A stretch of 64,000 nt of DNA from Streptomyces sp. GESEQ-4 (GTDB lineage Bacteria; Actinomycetota; Actinomycetes; Streptomycetales; Streptomycetaceae): NCBI RefSeq assembly GCF_017948455.1, contig NZ_JAFFSU010000003.1, positions 186,001 to 250,000 on the forward strand, in the 5' to 3' direction. Shown here piece by piece: positions 49,983 through 57,803 of the stretch. Position 1 is the first letter of the stretch; each line of letters begins with the position of its first letter. The notes under the pieces are model-generated. The model ran no database searches and was not told where the DNA came from. It was given only the letters and a program-made list of their open reading frames with translations. Made by a program: the position numbers and the translations under genes.

Positions 49983-51455
49983 ATGCACACCGACTGGGAG
50001 CGGTGCGTGCGCGCCGTCCAGTCCAAGGACGCGCGTTTCGACGGCTGGTTCTTCACGGCCGTCGTCACCACCCGTATCTACTGCCGGCCCAGCTGCCCCG
50101 TCGTGCCGCCCAAGCCGGAGAACATGACCTTCTACCCCAGCGCCGCCGCCTGCCAGCAGGCCGGCTTCCGGGCCTGCAAGCGCTGCCGCCCCGACACCAG
50201 CCCCGGCTCCCCGGAGTGGAACCAGCGCGCCGACCTCGTGGCCCGCGCGATGCGGCTGATCGCCGACGGTGTGGTGGACCGCGAGGGCGTCCCAGGCCTC
50301 GCCGCCCGCCTCGGCTACAGCACCCGCCAGGTCGAACGCCAGCTCCTGGCCGAACTGGGCGCCGGCCCGCTCGCCCTGGCCCGCGCCCAACGCGCCCAGA
50401 CGGCGAGGCTGTTGATCGAGACGACCTCGCTGCCGATGGCGGAGATCGCCTTCGCGGCAGGCTTCTCCTCGATCCGTACCTTCAACGACACCGTGCGCGA
50501 GGTCTTCGCCCTCTCCCCGAGCGAGCTGCGCACCCGCGTGCCCCTGTCCCGGGGCGCTCAGGGCACGCCGGGCGTGCTGACCCTCCGCCTGCCCTTCCGA
50601 GCCCCCCTCAACCCCGACAACCTCTTCGGCCACCTCGCGGCCACCGCCGTACCCGGGGTGGAGGAGTGGCGGGACGGCGCGTACCGCCGGACGCTCAGAC
50701 TGCCGTACGGCCATGGCATCGTCTCCCTGACGCCCGAGCCGGACCACATCGCCTGCCGTCTCACCCTCAGCGACCTGCGTGACCTGCCCGTCGCGATCAG
50801 CCGCTGCCGCCGCATGCTGGACCTGGACGCGGACCCGGTCGCGGTGGACGAGCAGCTCCGCGCGGACCCGGTCCTGACGCCCCTCGTCGACAAGGCGCCC
50901 GGCCGCCGTGTCCCGCGCACCGTGGACGAGGCCGAGTTCGCGATCCGCGCGGTCCTCGGCCAACAGGTCTCCACGGCGGCGGCCCGCACGCACGCGGCCC
51001 GCATCGTCACCGCCCACGGCGAGCCGGTGGACGACCCGGAGGGCGGCCTGACGCACCTGTTCCCGTCGCCTCAGGCACTGGCCGCGCTGGACCCTCAGTC
51101 GCTGGCGATGCCGCGCACCCGCCGTGCGACCTTCACGACGCTGGTCCGTGAACTCGCCGACGGCAATTTGCACTTGGGCGTGGACAACGACTGGACGGAA
51201 ACTCGTTCCCGCCTGCTGTCCCTGCCGGGCTTCGGCCCCTGGACGGTCGACGTCATCGCCATGCGCGCCCTCGGCGACCCCGACGCGTTTCTGCCCACGG
51301 ACCTCGGAATCCGCCGCGCGGCCCAGGAGTTGGGCTTGCCTTCCACCCCCGCGGCCCTCACGACGCGGGCGGTGGCATGGGCGCCGTGGCGGGCGTACGC
51401 GGTCCAGTACCTGTGGGCGACCGACAGCCACCCGATCAACTTCCTTCCTGTCTAA
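49983..51455 (+). CDS. AdaA-AlkA fusion: methyl-sensing regulator plus 3-methyladenine DNA glycosylase
   Basis: A 490-residue protein of the DNA alkylation response. Residues 1-80 are an Ada zinc domain with the four Cys (YCRPSCP and FRACKRCRPDT), the first of which accepts methyl from phosphotriesters. Residues about 90-185 are an AraC-type HTH (IAFAAGFSSIRTFNDTVREV). The remainder is an AlkA-like HhH glycosylase with LGQQVSTAAARTHA, LPGFGPWTVDVIAMRALGDP and the catalytic Asp in the PTDLGIR region. The start MHTDWERC (49983) is preferred; in-frame ATGs at 49959 and 49971 are alternatives, and the GGAGG at 49965 suits none perfectly. The ogt gene follows 27 bases later. Confidence 0.92.
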   Translation: MHTDWERCVRAVQSKDARFDGWFFTAVVTTRIYCRPSCPVVPPKPENMTFYPSAAACQQAGFRACKRCRPDTSPGSPEWNQRADLVARAMRLIADGVVDREGVPGLAARLGYSTRQVERQLLAELGAGPLALARAQRAQTARLLIETTSLPMAEIAFAAGFSSIRTFNDTVREVFALSPSELRTRVPLSRGAQGTPGVLTLRLPFRAPLNPDNLFGHLAATAVPGVEEWRDGAYRRTLRLPYGHGIVSLTPEPDHIACRLTLSDLRDLPVAISRCRRMLDLDADPVAVDEQLRADPVLTPLVDKAPGRRVPRTVDEAEFAIRAVLGQQVSTAAARTHAARIVTAHGEPVDDPEGGLTHLFPSPQALAALDPQSLAMPRTRRATFTTLVRELADGNLHLGVDNDWTETRSRLLSLPGFGPWTVDVIAMRALGDPDAFLPTDLGIRRAAQELGLPSTPAALTTRAVAWAPWRAYAVQYLWATDSHPINFLPV

Positions 51456-51482
51456 GGGACTTTCCTGTTTGGGGACTTCGCA

Positions 51483-51965
51483 GTGAAACAGCACACCGTG
51501 ATCGACAGCCCGTACGGCCCCCTGACCCTCGTCGCCGACGACGGCGCCCTGTGCGGCCTCTACATGACGGAACAGCGCCACCGTCCACCGGAGGAGTCCT
51601 TCGGCCCACGAGAAGACACCCTGTTCTCCGAGGCCGAGGACCAACTGGAGGCGTATTTCGCAGGCGAGCTGAAGGAGTTCACGCTTGAACTCCGCCTGGA
51701 CGGCACGCCGTTCCAACGCACCGTCTGGGACCAGCTCCGCAAGATCCCCTACGGCGAGACCCGCTCCTACGGCGACCTCGCCGACGCCCTCGGCAACCCC
51801 GGCGCCTCCCGCGCCGTCGGCCTCGCCAACGGCAAGAACCCCATCGGCATCATCGTCCCCTGCCACCGCGTCGTAGGCGCGGGCGGCAGCCTCACCGGCT
51901 ACGGAGGCGGATTGGAACGCAAGCGGCGACTGCTGGAGTTCGAGGGCGGGGCGGCGCTGTTCTAG
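51483..51965 (+). CDS. ogt: Methylated-DNA-protein-cysteine S-methyltransferase
   Basis: A 160-residue suicide repair protein removing alkyl groups from O6-alkylguanine. The acceptor Cys is in IIVPCHRVVGAGG, and the DNA-binding helix includes YGDLADALGNPGASRAVG. GTG start at 51483. It is in an apparent operon with the AdaA-AlkA gene, giving a compact adaptive-response pair. Its stop codon overlaps the convergent sirtuin gene by four bases. Confidence 0.95.
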   Translation: MKQHTVIDSPYGPLTLVADDGALCGLYMTEQRHRPPEESFGPREDTLFSEAEDQLEAYFAGELKEFTLELRLDGTPFQRTVWDQLRKIPYGETRSYGDLADALGNPGASRAVGLANGKNPIGIIVPCHRVVGAGGSLTGYGGGLERKRRLLEFEGGAALF

Positions 51966-52687
51966 CCGCCGATGGTGCGCAGCAGCTCAGGCAGCGCGGT
52001 GCCGATCGGCTCGCGGATGACGTCGTCGGCGCGTTCGTCGTACGGCGTCGGCTCGGCGTTGACGATGACGAGCCGTGCGCCGTGATCGGCGGCGACGCCG
52101 GCGAGTCCGGCCGCGGGCTGGACCTGGAGGCTGGTGCCGACGGCGATGAAGACCTGGCAGGCCTTGGTGATGGCGAGGGCCTCGCCGAGGACGACCGGGT
52201 CGAGCCGCTCGCCGAACATGACGGTGGCCGACTTGAGGATGGAGCCGCACTCCAGGCACGGCGGGTCATCTTCGCCGGCCTCGACACGGGCGATCGCGTC
52301 CTCCATCGGGCCCCTGGCATGGCACCCCGTGCACACGAAACCGCGTGCGCTGCCATGGAGTTCGAGCACCTTGCGGGCGGGCATTCCGGCGAGCTGGTGG
52401 AGCCCGTCGACGTTCTGCGTGATGACCCTGACCGGCACGCCGGACTTCTCCAGCTCGGCCACCGCCCGGTGCGCCGCGTTGGGCTCGGCCTTCAGCGTCC
52501 GGTTCTTGCGCCGCATCTGCCACGAGCGGCGCCGGATCTCCGGGTCGCCCATGTAGTACTCGTACGTCACGAGCTTCTCGGCCTCCGGATCCCGCCGCCA
52601 CAGCCCGTTGGGGCCGCGATAGTCAGGGATTCCCGAGTCGGTGGAGATACCGGCGCCACTGAGGATGGCGACGAGGGGCTTGGTCAT
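51962..52687 (-). CDS. Sir2-family NAD-dependent protein deacylase
   Basis: A 241-residue sirtuin. NAD motifs are LSGAGISTDSGIPDYRG, TQNVDGLH (catalytic region with His in LELHGS) and VGTSLQVQPAAGL. Zinc is held by two Cys pairs (FVCTGCHARG, PPCLECGSI). It removes acyl groups from lysines and releases O-acetyl-ADP-ribose. The ends of this gene and ogt overlap tail to tail. Confidence 0.94.
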   Translation of the reverse strand: MTKPLVAILSGAGISTDSGIPDYRGPNGLWRRDPEAEKLVTYEYYMGDPEIRRRSWQMRRKNRTLKAEPNAAHRAVAELEKSGVPVRVITQNVDGLHQLAGMPARKVLELHGSARGFVCTGCHARGPMEDAIARVEAGEDDPPCLECGSILKSATVMFGERLDPVVLGEALAITKACQVFIAVGTSLQVQPAAGLAGVAADHGARLVIVNAEPTPYDERADDVIREPIGTALPELLRTIGG

Positions 52688-52746
52688 GTCACCGAGCGTA
52701 GGACGGGGGTGCCGGTGACGGCGACCGGGTATTCGGGGGCCCGCGT

Positions 52747-52905
52747 ATGGCCGAGGTGCCCGTCTCGCTCGATGCCGGGCTCGTCGTCGAAGGGATGGTG
52801 CTCGCGGGGATCGGTGATCCGCGGGCCGCCGTCGAGCTTGTGGTGCGTGACTGCATCGAGCGCGGGTCGCCGAGGGCTGAGCGCCGGGATCGGCCGGTTC
52901 CGTCA
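52747..52905 (+). pseudogene. Fragment of a VapB-like antitoxin/ribbon-helix-helix gene
   Basis: From the ATG at 52747 the frame reads MAEVPVSLDAGLVVEGMVLA then GIGDPRAAVELVVRDCIERG, a pattern like the DNA-binding half of VapB antitoxins (strand, then two helices). Beyond about 52880 the frame has no stop before the convergent NUDIX gene, and the sequence loses coding character, so the 3' half is missing. No toxin gene is adjacent. Confidence 0.35.
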
Positions 52906-53394
52906 GCTCACACGGTGGCCGTTCTCCAGTTCCGCCGGGCCCGAGCCGTCCGCCAGGACGTCCAGAGCGGTCAGGACGCGGTGGCCCAGGGCGCCCGGCA
53001 GGTGGGCGGGGAGTTCCTCGCGGGGCACGAGGCGCCAGGACAGGAGTTCCTCTTCTTGCAGGCGGATGGCCTTGAGGTCGTCCTCGCCGAGGACGCCGCC
53101 GTCGTAGAGGTAGGCCACGATCGGCGGGCGGTCCGTGCCGTGCACCCAGTCCACCGCGAGCAGGCGGCCGAGTTCGACGTCGAGGCCGATCTCCTCGGCG
53201 GTCTCGCGGCGCGCGCCCTGCCGTGGGGTCTCCCCGTCGTCGGACTCGACCGTGCCGCCCGGAAGTGCCCAGCCCTCACGGTAGTTCGGCTCGACGAGCA
53301 GCACCCGGCCCTCGGCGTCACGGAAGAGAGCGGCGGCCCCGGCGAGGACACGGGGCAGGCCCGCGATGTACGTGGCGAAGTCTGGAGTGGTCAC
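52903..53394 (-). CDS. NUDIX hydrolase
   Basis: A 163-residue pyrophosphohydrolase. The Nudix box is GGTVESDDGETPRQGARRET followed by AEEIGLDVELG, with the REtxEE Glu metal ligands. The start VTTPDFAT at 53394 is chosen because the preceding 13 codons are not typical for the family. However, an in-frame GTG at 53433 overlaps the stop of the upstream gene remnant (GTGA), so coupling from the lost ADP-ribosylglycohydrolase gene is possible. Its substrate may be ADP-ribose, in keeping with that neighbour; this is inference. Confidence 0.88.
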   Translation of the reverse strand: MTTPDFATYIAGLPRVLAGAAALFRDAEGRVLLVEPNYREGWALPGGTVESDDGETPRQGARRETAEEIGLDVELGRLLAVDWVHGTDRPPIVAYLYDGGVLGEDDLKAIRLQEEELLSWRLVPREELPAHLPGALGHRVLTALDVLADGSGPAELENGHRVS

Positions 53395-53429
53395 GCAGGA
53401 AGGGTAACCAGCCGCCCAGCCGGTGATCC

Positions 53430-54261
53430 TCACTCGCCGTCGGCCAACCGCACGGTCCGCTCCGCCAGTTCACTGATCCGTACCCCGTCGAAGCCGAACA
53501 CCGCGCTGCGGACCGTGTCCTCCAGCGGGTCCTTCCACTGCTCCGGAATCGCGTCCGCCCCGGTCAGCACACCGGCCACCGAGCCGGCGGTCGCGCCGTT
53601 GGAATCGGTGTCCAGGCCGCCGCGGACGGTGAGGGTGATGGTGCGGGTGCCCGTTTCGACCGGCATGTCGCAGTGCGCGACGGCGCCTTGCAGGGTGAGT
53701 GACGGCGCGGCCCGGTGGACGTGGGCCGGGAACGCGGCGGCGCCCTCGTCGGAGAAGAAGCCGAAGTGGTAGTCGCGGTGCACGCGTTGGGCAGGCGCGC
53801 CCGGGTTGACGACGTTGACCTGCGAGGTGAGCTGGTAACGCCTCCGGGTCGTGCAGCGCCAGCTTCTCGACCGCGTTCCACACCCGGTCGTTGGTGCCTG
53901 GCCTGGCGTAGTGGTCACCCCTGGCCGAGCCCGCCGCACGCTGGTCCGCGATCAGCTCCTCAAACGCCTCGGTGACCCGGTCCACGACTGACGGATCGGG
54001 ATAGGCGCGCTTGCAGGCGACGATGCCCGGCCCGTCCAGCAGCACGCGGACCAGCTCGGCCTGGATCTCGCGTCGCCCCGTCGGCGTACCCCCCCGTCGG
54101 CGCGGCAGTTCACCGTCGTACAGCGGGATGCCGTGGACGACGTCCGTGGCGGAAGGGACCTCCGCCGGATTCGTGGTGCGCTCCACATGGGCGCGGAAGT
54201 CGGCCAGATCGCAGTCGGACGGATTGAGCCAGGTCCGTGGACGGTCATGGATGGTGGGCAT
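53430..54261 (-). pseudogene. Chimeric pseudogene: PhyH dioxygenase 5' part joined to ADP-ribosylglycohydrolase 3' end
   Basis: The frame from 54261 (MPTIHDRPRTWLNPSDCDLA) to about 53840 resembles phytanoyl-CoA dioxygenases. At LALHDPEA it breaks; the adjacent frame continues with YQLTSQVNVVNPGAPAQRVH, RDYHFGFFSDEGA (HxD iron motif) and LTLQGAVAHCDMPVETG, indicating a deletion with frameshift near 53838. At about 53650 the text switches abruptly to VRGGLDTDSNGATAGSVAG, then VFGFDGVRISELAERT, the C-terminus of an ADP-ribosylglycohydrolase. Neither enzyme can be functional. A large deletion must have fused the two genes. Confidence 0.8.
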
Positions 54262-54271
54262 GGTGTTCCTC

Positions 54272-54652
54272 TCAGGGCATGACACCGGTCGTGGTGGCCG
54301 CCGGCACGGGAACCGGCCTGGTGAACGTGCGGTCGCAATAGGCAAGAGGGGGACGGTCACCGATGTGGGTGTCCTCCACGAGCCCGACGATGATGCTGTG
54401 GTCCCCGCCGGCGAGGATGTCGTATGTGCTGCAGGCGACTCGGGCCGCCGCCTCGTGCAGCCCCGGCAGCCCCTTCTCGCGCGGCTCGAACTCGCTGGTG
54501 GCCACTCTCTCGCCGCCCCGCGTGACGAAGTGCCGCGCCAGATGGGCGTGTTCGGCGGCCAGGACGTTGACCAGAAAGACGCCGGCCTGGGTGAAGGCCG
54601 TGTGCGACCCGGCGTCCCTGGCCAGGCACAGCAGGACGAGCGGGGGTCCTGC
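54272..54652 (-). pseudogene. N-terminally truncated flavin reductase
   Basis: The open frame starts directly behind an in-frame TGA at 54653-54655 and lacks a start codon. It reads PLVLLCLARDAGSHTAFTQA, then GVFLVNVLAAEHAHLARHFV and RVATSEFEPREKGLPGLHEA, closing with GDHSIIVGLVEDTHIGD and PPLAYCDRTF. This is the flavin reductase-like (FMN-binding) domain without its first 45 or so residues. Such reductases supply FADH2 to two-component monooxygenases. An internal GTG could start a 77-residue piece, but it would lack the FMN site. Confidence 0.7.
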
Positions 54653-54715
54653 TCATGGTCTCTGTGAACATCCGGGCGGATACGGCATCTCACACGGTCC
54701 TTCCCCGGCTTCGGC

Positions 54716-55162
54716 TCATCGGCCGAGCCCGTATCGGGACAGGTCCAGCCGCTCGTTCAGCGGTGGCACCCGGACCACCTCGTCCTCGTATCGGCGGCCG
54801 GTGCGGTCGGCGTCGGAGAGGACCACGATCACCGAGTCCTCGAGGAAGACGGTGCAGTGAGCCCGGCCTCTCGGACTGACCACGGCGTCCTGGGCACCCA
54901 TCTCCAGAGTGAACAGCTCGCCGTTCTCGTCCTCCTCGATGTACAACATCCGTCCGGACGCCACGTACATGAGATGGCTCTCGTTCGCGTGCCAGTGATT
55001 GCCGCGCACGGCCGTCCGGCGGGAATTGATCACCAGCACCCCGACCGTCGGGAAAGGCGGCAGGTTGATGATCTCGCCCCGGGCGTCCCGATACACGCCC
55101 TCCGGCGGCAGGATGCCCTCCTGGCCGGTGAAGAGGGAGCCGTTGTGCTGCTGCGATGCCAT
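54716..55162 (-). CDS. Cupin-domain protein (sugar-metabolism-like)
   Basis: A 148-residue single cupin. Motif 1 is NHWHANESHLMYVASGRMLY, motif 2 VVSPRGRAHCTVFLEDSVIV. The opening RDARGEIINLPPFPTVGVLV resembles cupins encoded in nucleotide-sugar clusters (FdtA or epimerase-like). ATG at 55162 follows GGAGGTAACC. It is 26 bases behind the epimerase gene and so in one operon with epimerase and methyltransferase. The reaction is unknown. Confidence 0.8.
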   Translation of the reverse strand: MASQQHNGSLFTGQEGILPPEGVYRDARGEIINLPPFPTVGVLVINSRRTAVRGNHWHANESHLMYVASGRMLYIEEDENGELFTLEMGAQDAVVSPRGRAHCTVFLEDSVIVVLSDADRTGRRYEDEVVRVPPLNERLDLSRYGLGR

Positions 55163-55188
55163 GGTTACCTCCGATTGCCCGTCAGGTT

Positions 55189-56226
55189 TCAGACGCGTAC
55201 GCCGCGAGCGGCCTCGGTCGGCGTCCAGCGGAAGGACTGCGACATGGTCCCCTCACCGCACAGCCGTTGCAGCCACCGGCTCCGGTCGCTGCGCCCCCAC
55301 CCGTCCCGCCACTCGTGCTGGCCGTCCACCTGGACGGCGTCCAGGGCGTCCTCCAGCTCCGTGATGCCGACCGGAACCGTCATCGACGGCCGCCACCCGG
55401 GGAAGGCCTGCCGGAAGGCGTCGAAACGTACGCGGTAGCTGCGGCGGTCGTCGTTCGTTCCGACGGCGCGCACCCGCGCCGTCGGGCGCCGCTGCCGCAC
55501 AAGTTCCGCCACTTCACGGACCTCGTAGTTCTCATCCTCCCGGCCCACGTTGAACGCCTTGCCCTGCACGGTCGCCCCGTCCGCCGCGAGACACTCGGCG
55601 ATGGCGGTCGCCGCGTCCCGCACGTGCAGCAGCGGGCGAGCGGCCCGGCCCTCCCCGTGGACGGAGACGGTGTCCCACCGCCAGGCGCAGCTCACCATGC
55701 GGTTGACCAGCAGGTCGCTGCGGAAAGAGGAACTGAGGCCGTAGAGCGTGGCGAAGCGCAGCGCCGTCGGACAGAAGGTCCCGCCGGACAGGCTGCGGAT
55801 CGCCGCCTCGGCGTCGACCTTGCTGCGTGCATAGGCGGTGAGCGGATTGACGGCGGCGTTCTCGTCCAAGCCGTCGGCCGCCGCCGCTCCGTAGATGCTG
55901 CACGATGAGGCCAGCACCAGCCGCTCCACGCCCGTGCACCTGGCGACACGGGCCAGGTTTCCCGCCGCCCGCCCGTTGATCTCGTGCGTCGCACCTGCGT
56001 CGAGCGCGCCGCAGGCGTCGTTGCACAGCGCCGCCAGGTGGACGACCGCGTCGAAGCCCAGCAGGTCGTCGGGCCTGATGTCCCGGATGTCCCGCACGGC
56101 CGCGCCGCGTCCGACCGGGTCGAAGTACCCCGCGTCCCAGCCGGTGACCGAGTGGCCGCGGGCGCGCAGGACATTGGACAGGACCGAACCCAGGTAGCCC
56201 CGGCTTCCGGTTACCAGTACGCGCAT
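55189..56226 (-). CDS. NAD-dependent sugar epimerase/dehydratase
   Basis: A 345-residue extended-SDR protein. It has the NAD motif VLVTGSRGYLGSVLSNVLRA, SSCSIYG, and the catalytic YARSK (YxxxK), with VGREDENYEVREVAELV near the C-terminus. It acts on nucleotide sugars, for example as a 4-epimerase, 4-ketoreductase or dehydratase. The start MRVLVTG at 56226 is preferred over the 13-codon longer frame. It sits between a C-methyltransferase and a cupin on the same strand. Confidence 0.88.
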   Translation of the reverse strand: MRVLVTGSRGYLGSVLSNVLRARGHSVTGWDAGYFDPVGRGAAVRDIRDIRPDDLLGFDAVVHLAALCNDACGALDAGATHEINGRAAGNLARVARCTGVERLVLASSCSIYGAAAADGLDENAAVNPLTAYARSKVDAEAAIRSLSGGTFCPTALRFATLYGLSSSFRSDLLVNRMVSCAWRWDTVSVHGEGRAARPLLHVRDAATAIAECLAADGATVQGKAFNVGREDENYEVREVAELVRQRRPTARVRAVGTNDDRRSYRVRFDAFRQAFPGWRPSMTVPVGITELEDALDAVQVDGQHEWRDGWGRSDRSRWLQRLCGEGTMSQSFRWTPTEAARGVRV

Positions 56227-56261
56227 GCCGTGGTCCTTCCGTGGTCCTTCCTTTGGGGGTG

Positions 56262-57482
56262 TCACGTGATGGTCAGCTCGGGCAGGGGCGCGACGAAGGC
56301 CCCGCCGAACCGGGCTTGCCGGCGCCGGATGTCGGAGGCGTAGTTCCAGGCGAAGAGCACGCAGTAGTCGACGTCCTCCTCCCGCAGCCGGGCGGTGTCA
56401 CGGACCTCGATGCCGTCCCCCGGCGTGTAGAGACCGACCTTGCGCGCGTTGTCGTCCACGATCCATGGGATGTGCTCGCCGGCCCCCGACTGCGCCAGCA
56501 GGGTCACGGCGCGCGCCGAGGCGCCATACCCGCAGACCCGGCGGCCGAGGCGGGTGAGTCCGCCGATGACGTCGTTCAGACGGCTCGCCACCCTCTCAAC
56601 CCGCGAGGGGAAGTCGGCCAGGAAGCTGCCGTCCGGTACACCGGCCGACGCCTCCTCGGTCAGCAGGTGTTCCACGGCGGCCGTCCGGGCGGGACGCGGC
56701 TGCCCGTCGCTGCGGCGCAGCCAGCAGCGCAGCGACCCGCCCTGTGTGGGGATCCGCTGCACGTCCACGACCGTCAGTCCGTGCTCCTCGGCCACCCGGG
56801 ACAGCGCGTGCAGGGAGAAGTAGGACAGGTGCTCGTGGTAGACGAACTCGAACGCGCCCTGGCCGGCCATCGGCAGCACGTGCGCCACCTCGACCACGGC
56901 GTGACCGCCGGGCTCCAAAAGGATGCGGATTCCGTCCAGCACCCCGCGGACGTCGTCGACATGGGCGAGGACGTTATTGGCGACGACCACGTCCGCGCCG
57001 CCATGTTCCTGCCGCACCTTCTCGGCGACGGAGGCGTCGAAGAAGGCGGTCAGGCTCGGCAGCCCCCGGCGGGACGCCTCTTCGGTGAGGTCCGCGGCCG
57101 GATCGATGCCCAGCACGCGCATTCCCCTGTCCCGGAAGCAGCGCAGCAGCGTACCGTCGTTCGAGCCGATCTCGACCACGCGGTCGCCGGGTGCCAGACG
57201 ACAGCGCCGGACGACGTCTGCGGCGAGTGCGGCGCAGTGGTCGAGGAGGGCGGGGACCGCTCCCGTCGCGTACCGGTACGCGGAGAACAGCTCCGCACGC
57301 GGTACCTCGTCGGCGAGCTGCACGTGGCCGCATCCCGCGCAGCGCGCGAGATCGAGTGGATATCGCTGCAACTCGCGGGCGTCCCGCGCGGAGCCGGTCA
57401 GGGCGTTCGCCGGCGGAGTGGGCCGGAAGGAGAAAACGGTTTCGAGTGAGGTGGCATCGCAGGTCAAGCAGCCGTTGCTCAT
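56262..57482 (-). CDS. SAM-dependent C-methyltransferase of the NDP-sugar type
   Basis: A 406-residue, three-domain protein: an N-terminal zinc-binding part (GCLTCDATS and LARCAGCGHVQL), the Rossmann methyltransferase core (VVEIGSNDGTLLRCFRDRG), and a C-terminal domain (RRVCGYGASARAVTLLAQSG, PELTI end). This layout is that of TylC3/EryBIII-like sugar C-methyltransferases acting on keto-deoxysugars. It begins the cupin-epimerase-methyltransferase operon. No 4,6-dehydratase or thymidylyltransferase gene is in the window. Confidence 0.9.
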   Translation of the reverse strand: MSNGCLTCDATSLETVFSFRPTPPANALTGSARDARELQRYPLDLARCAGCGHVQLADEVPRAELFSAYRYATGAVPALLDHCAALAADVVRRCRLAPGDRVVEIGSNDGTLLRCFRDRGMRVLGIDPAADLTEEASRRGLPSLTAFFDASVAEKVRQEHGGADVVVANNVLAHVDDVRGVLDGIRILLEPGGHAVVEVAHVLPMAGQGAFEFVYHEHLSYFSLHALSRVAEEHGLTVVDVQRIPTQGGSLRCWLRRSDGQPRPARTAAVEHLLTEEASAGVPDGSFLADFPSRVERVASRLNDVIGGLTRLGRRVCGYGASARAVTLLAQSGAGEHIPWIVDDNARKVGLYTPGDGIEVRDTARLREEDVDYCVLFAWNYASDIRRRQARFGGAFVAPLPELTIT

Positions 57483-57658
57483 GAGTCACCATCCGCGCCG
57501 TTCGGAGTGAAGGCTGGCCGTGGCAACACTGGTCGTAGCCGATATAGGCGGGCTACGGGATCCGTACACGCCGCCGAACACCAGGTCACAGCCCGCCGAG
57601 AGAGCGATTTCACGATGCACGGGCATGACACGTGTGAGGCTGGGTAGCCGGTGCAGCT

Positions 57659-57709
57659 GTACCCCTGCTCTACCTGTGCCCCTGCTCTACCTGTACCCCT
57701 GCTCTACCT
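57659..57709 (+). repeat. Three tandem 17-bp repeats upstream of the SARP gene
   Basis: GTACCCCTGCTCTACCT occurs three times without spacer (57659, 57676 with one A-to-G change, 57693), followed by a partial GTCCCTGG. They lie in the 321-base gap between the divergent methyltransferase and SARP genes, about 95 bases before the SARP start. The rest of the gap shows no gene. Confidence 0.85.
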
Positions 57710-57803
57710 GTCCCTGGCGGTTGCCCGTGGCAACCCCATCGCGCAGTGCGCGGGCCGGTGCCACGGCTCCGCCGATGGTTGTACGGCTACACAGGGAGAA
57801 TGA

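Noticed and set aside
53395..53433. Longer NUDIX start at GTG 53433
   Set aside because: The extra 13 residues are atypical, although the GTGA overlap keeps it as a possible alternative.
57659..57709. CRISPR-like array
   Set aside because: The units are only 17 bp and directly abutting with no spacers, and no cas genes are present.
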